A stretch of 64,000 bases of DNA from NCBI RefSeq assembly GCF_034555375.1, contig NZ_CP140706.1, forward strand, positions 115,001 to 179,000. Direction: 5' to 3'. Below the pieces are notes generated by a model. That model saw nothing but the letters and a program-made list of their open reading frames with translations. It was not told where the DNA came from and ran no database searches. A program made the translations under genes and the position numbers. Source of the stretch: Pseudomonas sp. B33.4. GTDB lineage: Bacteria > Pseudomonadota > Gammaproteobacteria > Pseudomonadales > Pseudomonadaceae. Below, one piece after another: positions 19,801 to 31,400 of this stretch. The stretch's first letter is position 1, and each line of letters begins with the position of its first letter.

Positions 19801-21747
19801 ATGTCTTTGTTCAAACAGCTGTTGATCGCTATCTGTCTGTTCCTGGTGGTCGCCTTCACCGGCAGCTTCATGGTCAGTCTGGAGAGCTCGCGCACCCAGT
19901 ACGTCAATCAGTTGCGCTCCCACGCCCAGGACGCCGCGACGGCGCTGGCCTTGTCGCTGACACCGAATATCGACGACCCGGCGATGGTCGAGTTGCTGGT
20001 CAGCTCGATTTTCGACAGCGGTTATTACGCGAGCATCCGCGTGGTCGATCTGAAGACCGATCAGACGATTGTCGAGCGCAGCGGCATTCCGGCCGTCACT
20101 AACGTGCCGGACTGGTTCGTCAAACTGATTGGCCTGGAGCCGGCCGGTGGCGATGCGCTGGTCAGCCGTGGCTGGGAGCAGGCGGCGCGGGTCGAGGTGG
20201 TCAGCCATCCGATGTTCGCCGTGGCCAAACTGTGGCAGAGCGCGTTGGGCAGCCTTGGCTGGCTGTTGATCTGCGGCGCAGTGAGTGCGGTGCTCGGCGC
20301 GCTGTTGCTGCGCCGGCAGTTGAAGCCGCTGGATTATATGGTCAAGCAATCCCACGCCATCGCCCGTCGTGAATTCCTCAGCTTGCCGGATCTGCCGCGC
20401 ACGCCCGAGTTGCGTCGCGTGGTGCAGGCGATGAACCAGATGGTCGAAAAGCTCAAGGCGCTATTCCAGGAGCAGGCCGAGCGCAGTGAAAAACTGCGCG
20501 CCGAGTCCTATCAGGACAACCTCACGGGGTTGGCCAACCGGCGTTATTTCGAGATGCAGTTGAACAACCGGGTGAGCAACCCGGAGCAGGCCAGCTCCGG
20601 TTATCTGCTGCTGTTGCGGGTCAAGGATCTGGCCGGGCTCAACCAGCGTCTGGGCGGTCAGCGCACCGATGAATTTCTTAAAGCGGTCGGCGAACAGTTG
20701 TCCCGCGAGTGTGCCAAGTACCCGGAAACGCAGAACCTCGTCACCCGTATTCGTGGCGGTGAATTCGCCGTACTGGCGCCGGGACTGGTCCGCGAGGAAG
20801 CGCTGCAACTGGCGCAGAATCTCGACAATGCCTTGAGCAGTTTGCACGCCACCGGCGCTACCGACGTCGCGGCCGTGGCGTCGATCGGTCTGGCGCCATT
20901 CACCCACGGCGATTCGCCACAACAGGTGCTGACGCTCGGCGATCAGGCGCTGGCGCAAGCCGAAGGGCAGGGCGAGCAGAACTGGGCCTGCATCGATCAG
21001 AGCCTGACGGCGGATGTCGGCGACGATCACCACGCCTGGCACCGCTTGCTTGATCAGGCCTTGAGTCAGCAGCGTTTCGAGCTGTATTTCCAACCGGTGG
21101 TGGCTGCCGCCGACACGCAACTGGTGCTGCATTACAAAGTGCTTTCGCGCTTGCTCGATGATCAGGGCCAGACCATTCCGGCCGGGCGCTTCCTGCCGTG
21201 GCTGGAGCGCTTCGGCTGGACCGCGCGCCTGGATCGGCTGATGCTCGAGCGCGTGCTCGAGCAGATGAAAGAGCATGAGGATTCGCTGGCGCTGAACCTG
21301 TCCTCGGCGACCCTGGCTGATCCGCAGGCGCTGAATAAAATTTTCGAGATTCTGCGCGCGCATTCCAATCTTGGCGCGCGCCTGACTCTGGAAATCGGTG
21401 AGGAACAATTGCCGGAGCAAGCCGTGCTGGAGCAGTTGACCCGGCGTCTGCGTGAACTCGGCTTTTCGCTTAGCCTGCAGCGCTTTGGTGGGCGCTTCAG
21501 CATGATCGGCAACCTGGCGCGGCTGGGGCTGGCGTACTTGAAGATCGATGGCAGCTACATTCGTGCGATCGATCAGGAGAGTGACAAACGCTTGTTTATC
21601 GAAGCGATCCAGCGTGCGGCGCACAGCATTGATTTGCCGCTGATTGCCGAGCGGGTCGAGACGGAAGGCGAGTTGTCGGTGATTCGCGAGATGGGCTTGT
21701 ATGGGGTTCAGGGTCAGTTGTTGGGTGAGCCGAAGCCTTGGCGGTGA
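19801..21747 (+). CDS. lapD: LapD: inner-membrane c-di-GMP receptor
   Basis: The 648-residue protein has TM1 at residues 5-25, a periplasmic output domain (25-150) that binds LapG, TM2 near 155-172, HAMP, GGDEF and EAL domains. Both enzymatic motifs are degenerate: GGDEF reads RGGEF (IRGGEFAVLAP) and the EAL site reads KVLSRL. It therefore binds c-di-GMP without making or breaking it, as known for LapD. Binding exposes the periplasmic domain, which traps LapG. It forms a two-gene unit with lapG, with AGGAG 11 nt before the ATG. The EAL domain retains the loop stretch LGLAYLKIDGSYIRAI. Confidence 0.97.
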   Translation: MSLFKQLLIAICLFLVVAFTGSFMVSLESSRTQYVNQLRSHAQDAATALALSLTPNIDDPAMVELLVSSIFDSGYYASIRVVDLKTDQTIVERSGIPAVTNVPDWFVKLIGLEPAGGDALVSRGWEQAARVEVVSHPMFAVAKLWQSALGSLGWLLICGAVSAVLGALLLRRQLKPLDYMVKQSHAIARREFLSLPDLPRTPELRRVVQAMNQMVEKLKALFQEQAERSEKLRAESYQDNLTGLANRRYFEMQLNNRVSNPEQASSGYLLLLRVKDLAGLNQRLGGQRTDEFLKAVGEQLSRECAKYPETQNLVTRIRGGEFAVLAPGLVREEALQLAQNLDNALSSLHATGATDVAAVASIGLAPFTHGDSPQQVLTLGDQALAQAEGQGEQNWACIDQSLTADVGDDHHAWHRLLDQALSQQRFELYFQPVVAAADTQLVLHYKVLSRLLDDQGQTIPAGRFLPWLERFGWTARLDRLMLERVLEQMKEHEDSLALNLSSATLADPQALNKIFEILRAHSNLGARLTLEIGEEQLPEQAVLEQLTRRLRELGFSLSLQRFGGRFSMIGNLARLGLAYLKIDGSYIRAIDQESDKRLFIEAIQRAAHSIDLPLIAERVETEGELSVIREMGLYGVQGQLLGEPKPWR

Positions 21748-21760
21748 GTCATCACCAAAG

Positions 21761-21942
21761 CAACCCTCACCCTAGCCCTCTCCCAGAGGGAGAGGGGACT
21801 GACCGTGGGATATTGACGCAATACGCCGACGTGAGCGATTTGCGCTGAATCCATAATCGACTCGATTTCTCAGGTCGATGTATGACGCCAGACACCTCGG
21901 TCGGCTCCCTCTCCCTCCGGGAGAGGGCTGGGGTGAGGGTCG
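21761..21942. repeat. MITE-like palindromic extragenic element
   Basis: Inverted terminal repeats of about 22 nt flank roughly 130 nt: ACCCTCACCCTAGCCCTCTC at 21763 and GAGAGGGCTGGGGTGAGGGT at 21921. Each end also folds locally (CTCTCCC with GGGAGAG). The inside contains TCGACTCGATTTCTCAGGTC-type sequence that I associate with a widespread Pseudomonas intergenic repeat. There is no coding capacity. It lies between convergent lapD and the small gene at 21961. Confidence 0.7.
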
Positions 21943-21960
21943 GCCTTTGATCCGAAGAAA

Positions 21961-22299
21961 TCAGATCAACCCGCCCTCATCCTCATCGATCAGCTGACTC
22001 AGTCCGCCCAACGCCTCACGCGCCTGGGTCCGGTCCATCAGTTTGGCCTGAGCCGCCGGTGGCAGGTCGGTGACGCGTATCACGCCTTTCTGGGTCAGCA
22101 CCTGAATCAGGTCGTCGAGGACCCGAATCATTTCAAAGTCGCTCTGCTTGAGCTGTTTGAGGCTGGTTTCCACCACTTCATTGGCGAACCAGGCCTGGAT
22201 TTCATGGCTGTCGGCCGGCAGCGTTTCCGTGGCCTCGGCGTAGGCCGCGGCTTCCACGCGAATCAACAGACCTTGCGCATCGCGTTGCACGTAAAACAT
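21961..22299 (-). CDS. conserved small protein of the lap locus, unknown function
   Basis: The 112-residue acidic, soluble protein begins MFYVQRDAQGLLIRVEAAAY and ends DEDEGGLI. It has no signal peptide, no membrane segment and no catalytic motif I recognise. A gene of this kind sits between lapD and lapA in other P. fluorescens genomes and has been labelled tryptophan synthase beta-like without biochemical basis. It lies 149 nt downstream of lapA on the same strand, behind a hairpin. It could be read from its own promoter or by read-through. A role in adhesin biology is suggested only by its position. Confidence 0.85.
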   Translation of the reverse strand: MFYVQRDAQGLLIRVEAAAYAEATETLPADSHEIQAWFANEVVETSLKQLKQSDFEMIRVLDDLIQVLTQKGVIRVTDLPPAAQAKLMDRTQAREALGGLSQLIDEDEGGLI

Positions 22300-22410
22300 T
22301 GAGCATCCCTCGGAAATGAACCAGCGTCATGCTGTCAGCAGCATAGCCAACTGCGCGCGAGTATGCGGTGCGGCGACGTAATCGTCACCGTCGCGGTAGG
22401 CGCAAACGTG

Positions 22411-22439
22411 ACGGCCGCCCCAGAAGGGCGGCCGTTTTT
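22411..22439 (+). terminator. strong hairpin at the 3' side of lapA, U-tract on the plus strand
   Basis: A perfect 10-bp stem pairs ACGGCCGCCC (22411-22420) with GGGCGGCCGT (22426-22435), with a CAGAA loop and TTTTT after it on the plus strand. lapA runs on the minus strand, where the hairpin is followed by CACGTTTG and should be weaker. It lies 10-38 nt beyond the lapA stop. Confidence 0.75.
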
Positions 22440-22448
22440 GTTCATGTA

Positions 22449-25400
22449 TCAGCTGTTGTTGTGGTCGACTTTGATGGTCGGGTCGCTGCCGGCAATCAGG
22501 TTGTGAATGTTGGCGCTCGACCAGTTGTTGCCTTCCAGTTTGATCGTCACATCCGGGGTGGCCGCAGCAGCGTCGCCGGAGTTGAACTTGCCCGCCGAGC
22601 TGACTTGCAGCGACGACGTGCCGTCGACCGTGGTGATCTTCAGGAAGTTGTCGATGGTGCTGCCGGTCTCGCCCTGCAGCAAATCGCGCAGATCGATACG
22701 GTCACCGTCGGCGGCCTTGAAGTCCTTGATCACGTCGTTGCCGGTGTCGCCCGCCTTCCAGACGAAGGTGTCGGCACCCGAACCGCCGATGAGGATGTCA
22801 TTACCCTGACCGCCGATCAGCGTGTCGTTGCCGGTGCCGCCGAGCAGGATGTCATTACCCTTGCCGCCATCGAGCAGGTCGTTGCCGCCCGAGCCGAAGA
22901 GGATGTCATTGCCCGCACCACCCAACAGCGTGTCGTTACCGTCGTGCGCGCCGGACACATCGAACGCCTGATAGTGCTCGGTGATGTACTGGTGCACGTT
23001 GCTGGTGGTGACTTTGCTGACGTCGACGCCGGTCTGCTGCGCGACGAACGCCTGCATCGCCTGATAACCCTCACCGGCAATGCCGTTGAAGCTCACCAGG
23101 TCGCCGAACAGGATGTCGTTGCCGTCGCCACCGCTGACGGTGTCGTTGCCCGGCAGCGTCGCTTCGGTGTGGCCAATGATCGAGTTGGCCAGATCCTTCG
23201 GATCGATGTTGGTTTGTGGCGTTTTGTCCGAATCGTAAGGCTTCAGGTCGTTGAGGCTGACGCCGCTATTGAGGCCGATGGCTTCAACGTTGGACAGGCC
23301 GCTGAGCAACGCGAAACTGCTGGTCGAGTTGTCGGTGGTGGTCGAGGTGGTGCTGCTGCCGCTGCCCGCCAGGCTCGACAGCTCGTAAGTGCCATCGCCC
23401 TGCGCGTGAACGGTACCCAGATTGGTAGTGCTCCAGCCATAACGGGCCGTGTAGGTCTGCAACTGGGCAATTCCGCTGGCGTTGATGCTCAGGTAATGCG
23501 TGTTGTCGATATAGGTGCTGAAGGTGTCGCCCAGCTTGTAATTGCTGGTGGTCACTACGCTATCGAACTTCACGCTGCCGTACAGCGTCGGGTTGGTCTG
23601 CTCGCCGCTCTGGTAGTAGGTCGGCTGGCCATCGGTGATGAAGTACGTGAGGTTCTTCGCCCCGGTGTTGGCCACAGCGTCGGCGCTCTGGAACCAGTTG
23701 GCCGTGGTTTTGAACACGTCCTCGTAGTTGGTGCCGCCGCCGGAACTCATCGAGTCCAGCACCGCTTTGAGCTGCGTCAGCGCATTCGGATCGTTGAGGT
23801 TCACCGACACCGATTTGTTGACCTGGGTATCGAAGTCCACCAGGAAGATGTTCACCGTGCCCGAGTTGCTGCCGCCCAGGCTCTGCTTGAGGGTGTTGAA
23901 CACCGACGTCAGCGAGTCCTTGGCTGCGCTGATCGACGAACTGCTCATACTGCCGGAGCTATCGACCATGAACGCGATGTTGTAGTTGGTGCCCGGCACC
24001 ACGGTCAGACCACCGATGTCGGCGACCATGATGTCGTTGCCATCGGTGCCGCTGAAGGTGTCGTCACCCGAAGTCGCGACGATGGCGTTGTAGACCGCCG
24101 GCACCACGGTGACCGGAATGGTCGCGGTGCTGCTGGCCGAACCGCCGACCATTTCGGTGGAGGTCGAGGTCACGGTCAGGTTGAACTGGCCGTTGTAGTA
24201 CGGCGGTGGGGTCACGGTCAGGCTGCCGAGGTTCCAGCCAGTGACGTTGGCGTCGCCGCTGCTGGCGGTGACGGTGAAGGTGTGACCCGCGCCATCGCTG
24301 AGCACCGAGCCGACTGGTGCACCGCTGATCTTCACGCTCAGGGTTTCCGAGCCGTCGGTGTCAGTCAGTGCGGTGGTGATCGCCGACAGTTTCACTGTGG
24401 TGCCTTCGGCGCCGGTGTTGAGTTTGTAGCCGTCGTAATAGCCTTCGCCGTTAGTGCCGTGCAGATCGGAGACGGTCACGCCCGAATTCACCAGATCCTT
24501 CACGCCGGTGTAGATCGGTACGCCGGTGCTGCTCAGGTCGATCGGCGTGCTGCCGTTGACCGACAGGTTGACGTCGTAGCTGCCCGGGCCACTCTGGTTG
24601 TGGTGGTAGATGTCCAGGGTGTAGTAACCGCTGGTGGTCGGGGTGAACGAACCGTTGAGGTTGCCGCCCACGCCCCACGTGGTCGAGGCCACATTCTTGC
24701 CACCGATGGTGACCAACAGGCTGTCATCGCCGATGCCGCTGAAGGTGTAGGTCTTGCCGGCTTCCAGGTAGATCAGGCCGGAAGTCTTCGACGCCGTACC
24801 GGCGGTCACGCTGCCGTCAGACTGGACGTTGTTCACGTTAGTGCTGCTGTTCGGCGTACCGGCGCCGTCGATAACGTTTTTCAACGTGGTCGAATCCGCG
24901 CCATTGCCGTTGGTGCCCAGGCCCGAGAGGCCGGTCCAGACTTCCTTGATCAGGCCGGTGGACTTCACGCTGTTGTCGGCCACGCCCACGGTCGGCGCAT
25001 CCGCCACTGGCGTGATGTCGATCTTCACGGTGCCGGTGTTGCCCAGCAGTTGGCCGTCGGTTGGCTGGAACTTGATCTGTGCGTAATCCGCCTGATTGTT
25101 GCCCAGGCCGGTGCCGCCGTAACCGTTGACGCCCGACTCGTTGGCATCCGGCAGGAAGCGCAGCTTGCCCGCGTCGATGTCAGCCTTGCTGAAGGTCTGG
25201 TTGTTGGCGACGTCTTTCCAGGTCGAACCGTCCAGGTACTGCAGTTTGCCTTCGCCCGGCAGCTGGGTGATTTTGATACCCAGGCTGCTGGCCGGGCTGT
25301 CGACGTCGGTCACACCGAAAGTCGACCAGCCGAGCACCAGCGGCGTGTCTTCGGTGCCGGTGACATTGCTCGGTGCAGCAACCGGCGCGTCGTTGACCGC

Positions 25401-28400
25401 CACCACGTTGACCGTGGTGGTCGCGGTGTTGGAGTAGTTGCCGCCATCGGTCACCGTCACGGTGATGATGCGCGGCACGGTGCTCGGATCTTCACTGCTG
25501 TTGGTGAAGCTGATGTTCTTGATCGCCTGCATGTAGTCGGCCAGCGTCGCGTTGCCCGACAAGGTCAGGGTCACGGTGCCGTTGGTGCTGTTGGCATTGA
25601 TGGTGATGCCGTTGACGCTGTTGCCCAGGTTCAGCGCATCGCCGTCCTGACGGTTGGTCAGCACTACAGTGGCGCCGGTCAGCATGGTGCTGTCCGGGTC
25701 GGTGATCTTGATATCGGTGTCGGCAATCGACACGCCCGCGCCCGGAGTGTTTTCGGTGAAAGTCACCTTGTAGTCGGCACCGGTGGCGCCGCTGGAATTG
25801 TTGGCATCCAGGTCGATGACCGGCGGCGCATCGTTGTCGATAATCGACGTGCTGACGCTGCCGTTGGTGCTGCTGACCGCGAGGTTCTCGAAGTTGCCGC
25901 CGGTGGCGGAATCGATCTTGACCACGAAGTTCTCGGTGCCTTCGGTGATCTTGTCATCGATGGTCGCAACGTTGAACTGCGCGCTGCTCGCACCTGCCGG
26001 GATCTTCACGGTGTACACACCGGTGAAGTCCGAACCGTCGGCGGCGGTGCCGCTGTAGACGATTTTCAGGGTCACTTCGGTTTGCGCAGGGTGATTCAGG
26101 CTGACCGTGTAGCTGGCAGTCTGGCCTTCGGTCACCGAGCTGCTGCCGGTGATGCTGACCGTGGTGGTGTCGATCGTGTCGGTGACGCTCGTAACAGCTG
26201 GTGTATTGCTGGTCACCAGATTTTCGAAGCCGCCGCCGCTGGTGCCGGTAATGCTTGCCTGTACATTGCCGGCGTCTTTGTAGACATCATCGGCCGGAGC
26301 CGGGACGGTCACGGTGCCAGTGGTTTTACCAGCCTCGATGGTGATCACCGAGCCATTGCTCAGGGTCACCGTGACTGGCGAGCCAGCGGCGTTGGTCAGG
26401 GTCGCGGTGTAGGTGATCTGGCCACCTTCGGCCACGGTGCCGGTCGCGGACAGCGTCAGGTTGGTGGTGTCGATGGTGTCGGTCACGGTGGTGCTGACCG
26501 GGGTTTTGTCGGCGACGAGATTCTCGTAGTTGCCGCCCGTGACGTTGCTGATCGAGTTGGTAAGCGGGGCGTGACCGGTCAACGCATCGTTCGGTGCGGT
26601 GGTGGTCACGGTGCCGGTGGTTTTGCCGATGTCGATGGTGATGGTCTGACCGTTGGCCAGGGTCACGACAACAGGCGCGCCAGTCACGGCTGCGCCGACG
26701 GTGGCGGTGTAGACGACGTTGCCGCCTTCAGCCGCTGTGCCGGTCGCGGTCAGTTTCACCGTGGTGGTATCGATGGTGTCGGTGACGCTGGTCACGGCTG
26801 GCGTGGTGCTGGTCACCAGGTTTTCGAAGCTGCCACCCGTGGCGGTTTTGATCGTGGCCTGGACGTTGCCGGCGTCTTTGTAGACGTCATCGGCTGGCGC
26901 TGGAACGGTCACGGTGCCAGTGGTTTTGCCGGCGTCGATGGTGATCACCGAGCCGTTGCTCAGGGTTACGGTGACTGGCGAGCCAGCGGCGTTGGTCAGG
27001 GTCGCGGTGTAGGTGATCTGGCCACCCTCGGCCACGGTGCCGGTTGCGGACAGCGACAGGTTGGTGGTGTCGACGGTGTCGGTCACAGTGGTGCTGACCG
27101 GGGTTTTGTCTGCGATCAGATTTTCGTAGTTACCACCGGTCACGTTGGTGATCGCGTTGGTCAGCGGTGCATGACCGGTCAACGCATCGTTCGGTGCGGT
27201 GGTGGTCGCGGTGCCGGTGGTCTGGCCGACGCCGATGGTGATGGTTTGACCGTTGGCCAGGGTCACGACAACCGGCGAACCGGTGACTGGCGCGCCGACG
27301 GTCGCGGTGTACACGACGTTGCCGCCCTCTGCCGCAGTGGCCGTTGCCGTCAGCTTCACAGTGGTGGTGTCGATGGTGTCGGTGACGCTGGTGATAGCCG
27401 GCGTCGTGCTCGGCGCCAGGTTTTCGAAATTGCCACCGGTGGCGGTGCTGATGGTCGCCTGCACGGTGCCGGCGTCCTTGTAGACGTCGTCCGCTGGTGC
27501 AGGAACGGTCACGGTGCCAGTGGTTTTACCGGCATCGATGGTGATCACGGCGCCGTTCGACAGGGTGACGGTCACTGGCGAGCCAGCGGCGTTGGTCAAG
27601 GTTGCGGTGTAGACGATCGAACCGCCCTCGGCTACGGAGCCGGTCGCACTGAGCGACAGGTTGGTGGTGTCGACGGTGTCGGTCACGTTGGTGCTGACCG
27701 GGGTTTTGTCGGCCACGAGGTTCTCGTAGTTGCCGCCCGTCACATTGGTGATCGAGTTGGTCAGCGGCGCATGACCGGTCAACGCATCGTTCGGTGCGGT
27801 GGTGGTCGCGGTGCCGGTGGTCTGGCCGACGCCAATGGTGATGGTCTGACCGTTGGCCAGGGTCACGACAACCGGCGAGCCGGTAACCGGCGCGCCTACA
27901 GTAGCGGTGTAGACAACATTGCCGCCTTCAGCCGCCGACTCGGTAGCCGTCAGTTTCACGGTGGTGGTGTCGATGGTATCGGTGACGCTGGTGACGGCGG
28001 GAACAGTGCTCGGCACCAGGTTTTCGAAGTTGCCACCGGTGGCGGTGCTGATGGTCGCTTGCACGGTGCCGGCGTCTTTGTAGACGTCGTCGGCCGGGGC
28101 TGGAACGGTCACGGTACCGGTGGTTTTGCCCGCGTCGATGGTGATCACGGCGCCGTTGGACAGGGTCACGGTGACTGGCGAGCCAGCGGCGTTGGTCAGG
28201 GTCGCGGTGTAGACGATCGAGCCACCTTCGGCCACGGAGCCAGTCGCGGACAGCGACAGGTTGGTGGTGTCGACGGTGTCAGTGACGTTAGTCGAAACTG
28301 GCGTCTTGTCGGCCACAAGGTTTTCGTAGTTACCGCCCGTGACGTTGGTGATCGAGTTGGTCAGCGGTGCGTGGCCGGTCAATGCGTCGTTTGGCGCGGT

Positions 28401-31400
28401 AGTGGTCGCGGTGCCAGTGGTCTGGCCAACACCGATGGTGATGGTCTGACCGTTCGACAGAGTTACCACAACCGGCGAGCCAGTCACTGGCGCGCCGACG
28501 GTTGCGGTGTAAACGACATTGCCGCCTTCAGCGGCAGTGGCGGTCGCGGTCAGTTTCACTGTGGTGGTGTCGATGGTATCGGTAACACTGGTGATTGCTG
28601 GCGTCGTGCTCGGCACCAGGTTTTCGAAGTTGCCACCGGTGGCGTTGCTGATCGTGGCCTGCACGGTGCCGGCGTCTTTGTAGACGTCGTCGGCTGGCGC
28701 TGGAACGGTCACGGTGCCGGTGGTTTTGCCGGCATCGATGGTGATCACGGCGCCGTTTGACAGGGTCACGGTGACTGGCGAGCCAGCGGCGTTGGTCAGG
28801 GTCGCGGTGTAGACGATCGAGCCACCTTCGGCCACGGAGCCAGTCGCGGACAGCGACAGGTTGGTGGTGTCGACGGTGTCAGTGACGTTAGTCGAAACTG
28901 GCGTCTTGTCGGCCACGAGGTTTTCGTAGTTACCGCCCGTGACGTTGGTGATCGAGTTGGTCAGCGGTGCGTGACCAGTCAACGCATCGTTTGGTGCGGT
29001 AGTGGTCGCGGTGCCAGTGGTCTGGCCAACACCGATGGTGATGGTCTGACCGTTCGACAGAGTTACCACAACCGGCGAGCCAGTCACTGGCGCGCCGACG
29101 GTAGCGGTGTAGATAACGTTGCCGCCTTCAGCCGCCGACTCAGTGGCGGTCAACTTCACGGTGGTGGTGTCGATGGTGTCGGTGACACTGGTGACGGCTG
29201 GAAGAGTGCTCGGTACCAGATTTTCGAAGTTGCCACCGGTGGCGGTGCTGATGGTCGCTTGCACGGTGCCGGCGTCTTTGTAGACGTCGTCAGCCGGGGC
29301 CGGAACGCTTACGGTGCCGCTGGTTTTGCCGGCGTCGATGGTGATCACGGCGCCGTTCGACAGGGTTACGGTCACTGGCGAACCAGCGGCGTTGGTCAGG
29401 GTCGCGGTGTAAACGATCGAACCACCTTCAGCAACCGAATTGGTAGCGCTGAGTGACAGATTGGTGGTGTCGACGGTGTCGGTAACATTGGTCGATACCG
29501 GGGACTTGTCGGCCACCAGGTTTTCGAAGTTGCCACCTGTTACGTCAGTGATCGCGTTGGTCAGTGGAGCATGACCAGTCAATGCGTCGTTTGGCGCCGT
29601 GGTGGTCGCGGTACCGGTGGTCTGGCCGACGCCGATGGTGATCGTCTGACCGTTGGCCAGGGTTACGACAACCGGCGAGCCGGTGATTGGTGCGCCGACA
29701 GTCGCGGTGTAGGTGACGTTGCCACCTTCAGCTGCCGACTCTGTCGCCGTCAGTTTCACAGTGGTGGTGTCGATGGTGTCGGTGACATTGGTCACAGCCG
29801 GCACGGTGCTCGGTACCAGATTCTCGAAGTTGCCGCCGGTCGCGGTCGAAATGGTTGCTTCGACTTTGCCTGCATCTTTGTATACGTCATCCGCTGGCGC
29901 TGCGACGGTGACGGTGCCGGTGGTTTTACCGGCCTCGATGGTGATCACGGCGCCGTTGCTCAGCGTCACGGTCACTGGTGAACCGGCGGCGTTGGTCAAA
30001 GTAGCGGTGTAGACAATCGAACCGCCCTCGGCCACGGAACCGGTCGCACTGAGCGACAGATTGGTGGTGTCGACGGTATCGGTGACCGTGGTCGAAACCG
30101 GGGTCTTGTCGGCTACGAGATTCTCGTAATTGCCGCCGGTTACACCGGTGATCGAGTTGGTCAGTGGTGCCTGACCGGTCAGTGCATCGTTCGGTGCGGT
30201 GGTGGTCACGGTGCCCGTGGTTTTGCCGACTTCGATGGTGATGTTCTGGCCGTTGGCCAAGGTCACGGTGACCGGCGAACCGGTTACTGGTGCGCCAACA
30301 GTGGCGGTGTAAGTGACGGTGCCGCCTTCAGCGACCGACGTATCAGCCGTCAGTTTGACGGTCGAGGTGTCGATGGTATCGGTGACTTCGGTCACGGCCG
30401 GCACAGTGCTCGGCACCAGGTTTTCGAAGTTGCCACCGGTAGCGGTGGAGATCGTTGCTTCGACTTTGCCGGCGTCTTTGTAGACGTCATCTGCCGGAGC
30501 CGGAACGGTCACGGTGCCGGTGGTTTTGCCGGCGTCGATGGTGATCACGGCGCCATTCGACAGGGTCACGGTGACTGGCGAGCCAGCCGCGTTGGTCAGC
30601 GTTGCGGTGTAGATGATCGAACCACCTTCCGCAACGGTGCCGGTCGCAGTCAGCGACAGGTTAGTGGTGTCGACGGTATCAGTGACGTTAGTCGAAACCG
30701 GAGACGTGTCAGCCACCAGATTCTCGTAGTTACCGCCGCTCACGTTAGTGATCGCGTTGGTCAGCGGAGCGTGGCCAGTCAAAGCATCGTTCGGTGCGGT
30801 GAATGTCACGGTGCCCGTGGTTTTTCCGACTTCGATGGTGATGTTCTGGCCGTTGGCCAAGGTCACGGTGACCGGCGAACCGGTTACTGGAGCGCCCACA
30901 GTGGCGGTGTAAGTGACGGTGCCGCCTTCAGCGACCGACGTATCAGCCGTCAGTTTGACGGTCGAGGTGTCGATGGTGTCAGTCACTTCGGTCACGGCCG
31001 GCACAGTGCTCGGCACCAGGTTTTCGAAGTTGCCGCCGGTGGCGGTGGAAATCGTCGCTTCGACTTTGCCCGCGTCTTTGTAGACGTCATCGGCTGGCGC
31101 TGGAACAGACACGGTGCCGGTGGTTTTACCGGCTTCGATGGTGATCACAGCACCGTTCGACAGGGTCACGGTGACTGGCGAGCCAGCGGCGTTGGTCAAG
31201 GTCGCGGTGTAAACAATCGAACCGCCCTCGGCCACAGAACCCGTGGCGCTCAACGACAGGTTGGTGGTGTCGACGGTGTCGGTGACATTGGTTGAAACCG
31301 GTGTCTTGTCGGCGACCAGATTCTCGTAGTTACCACCACTCACTTCGGTGATCGCATTGGTGATCGGCGCGTGGCCGGTCAATGCATCGTTCGGCGCGGT

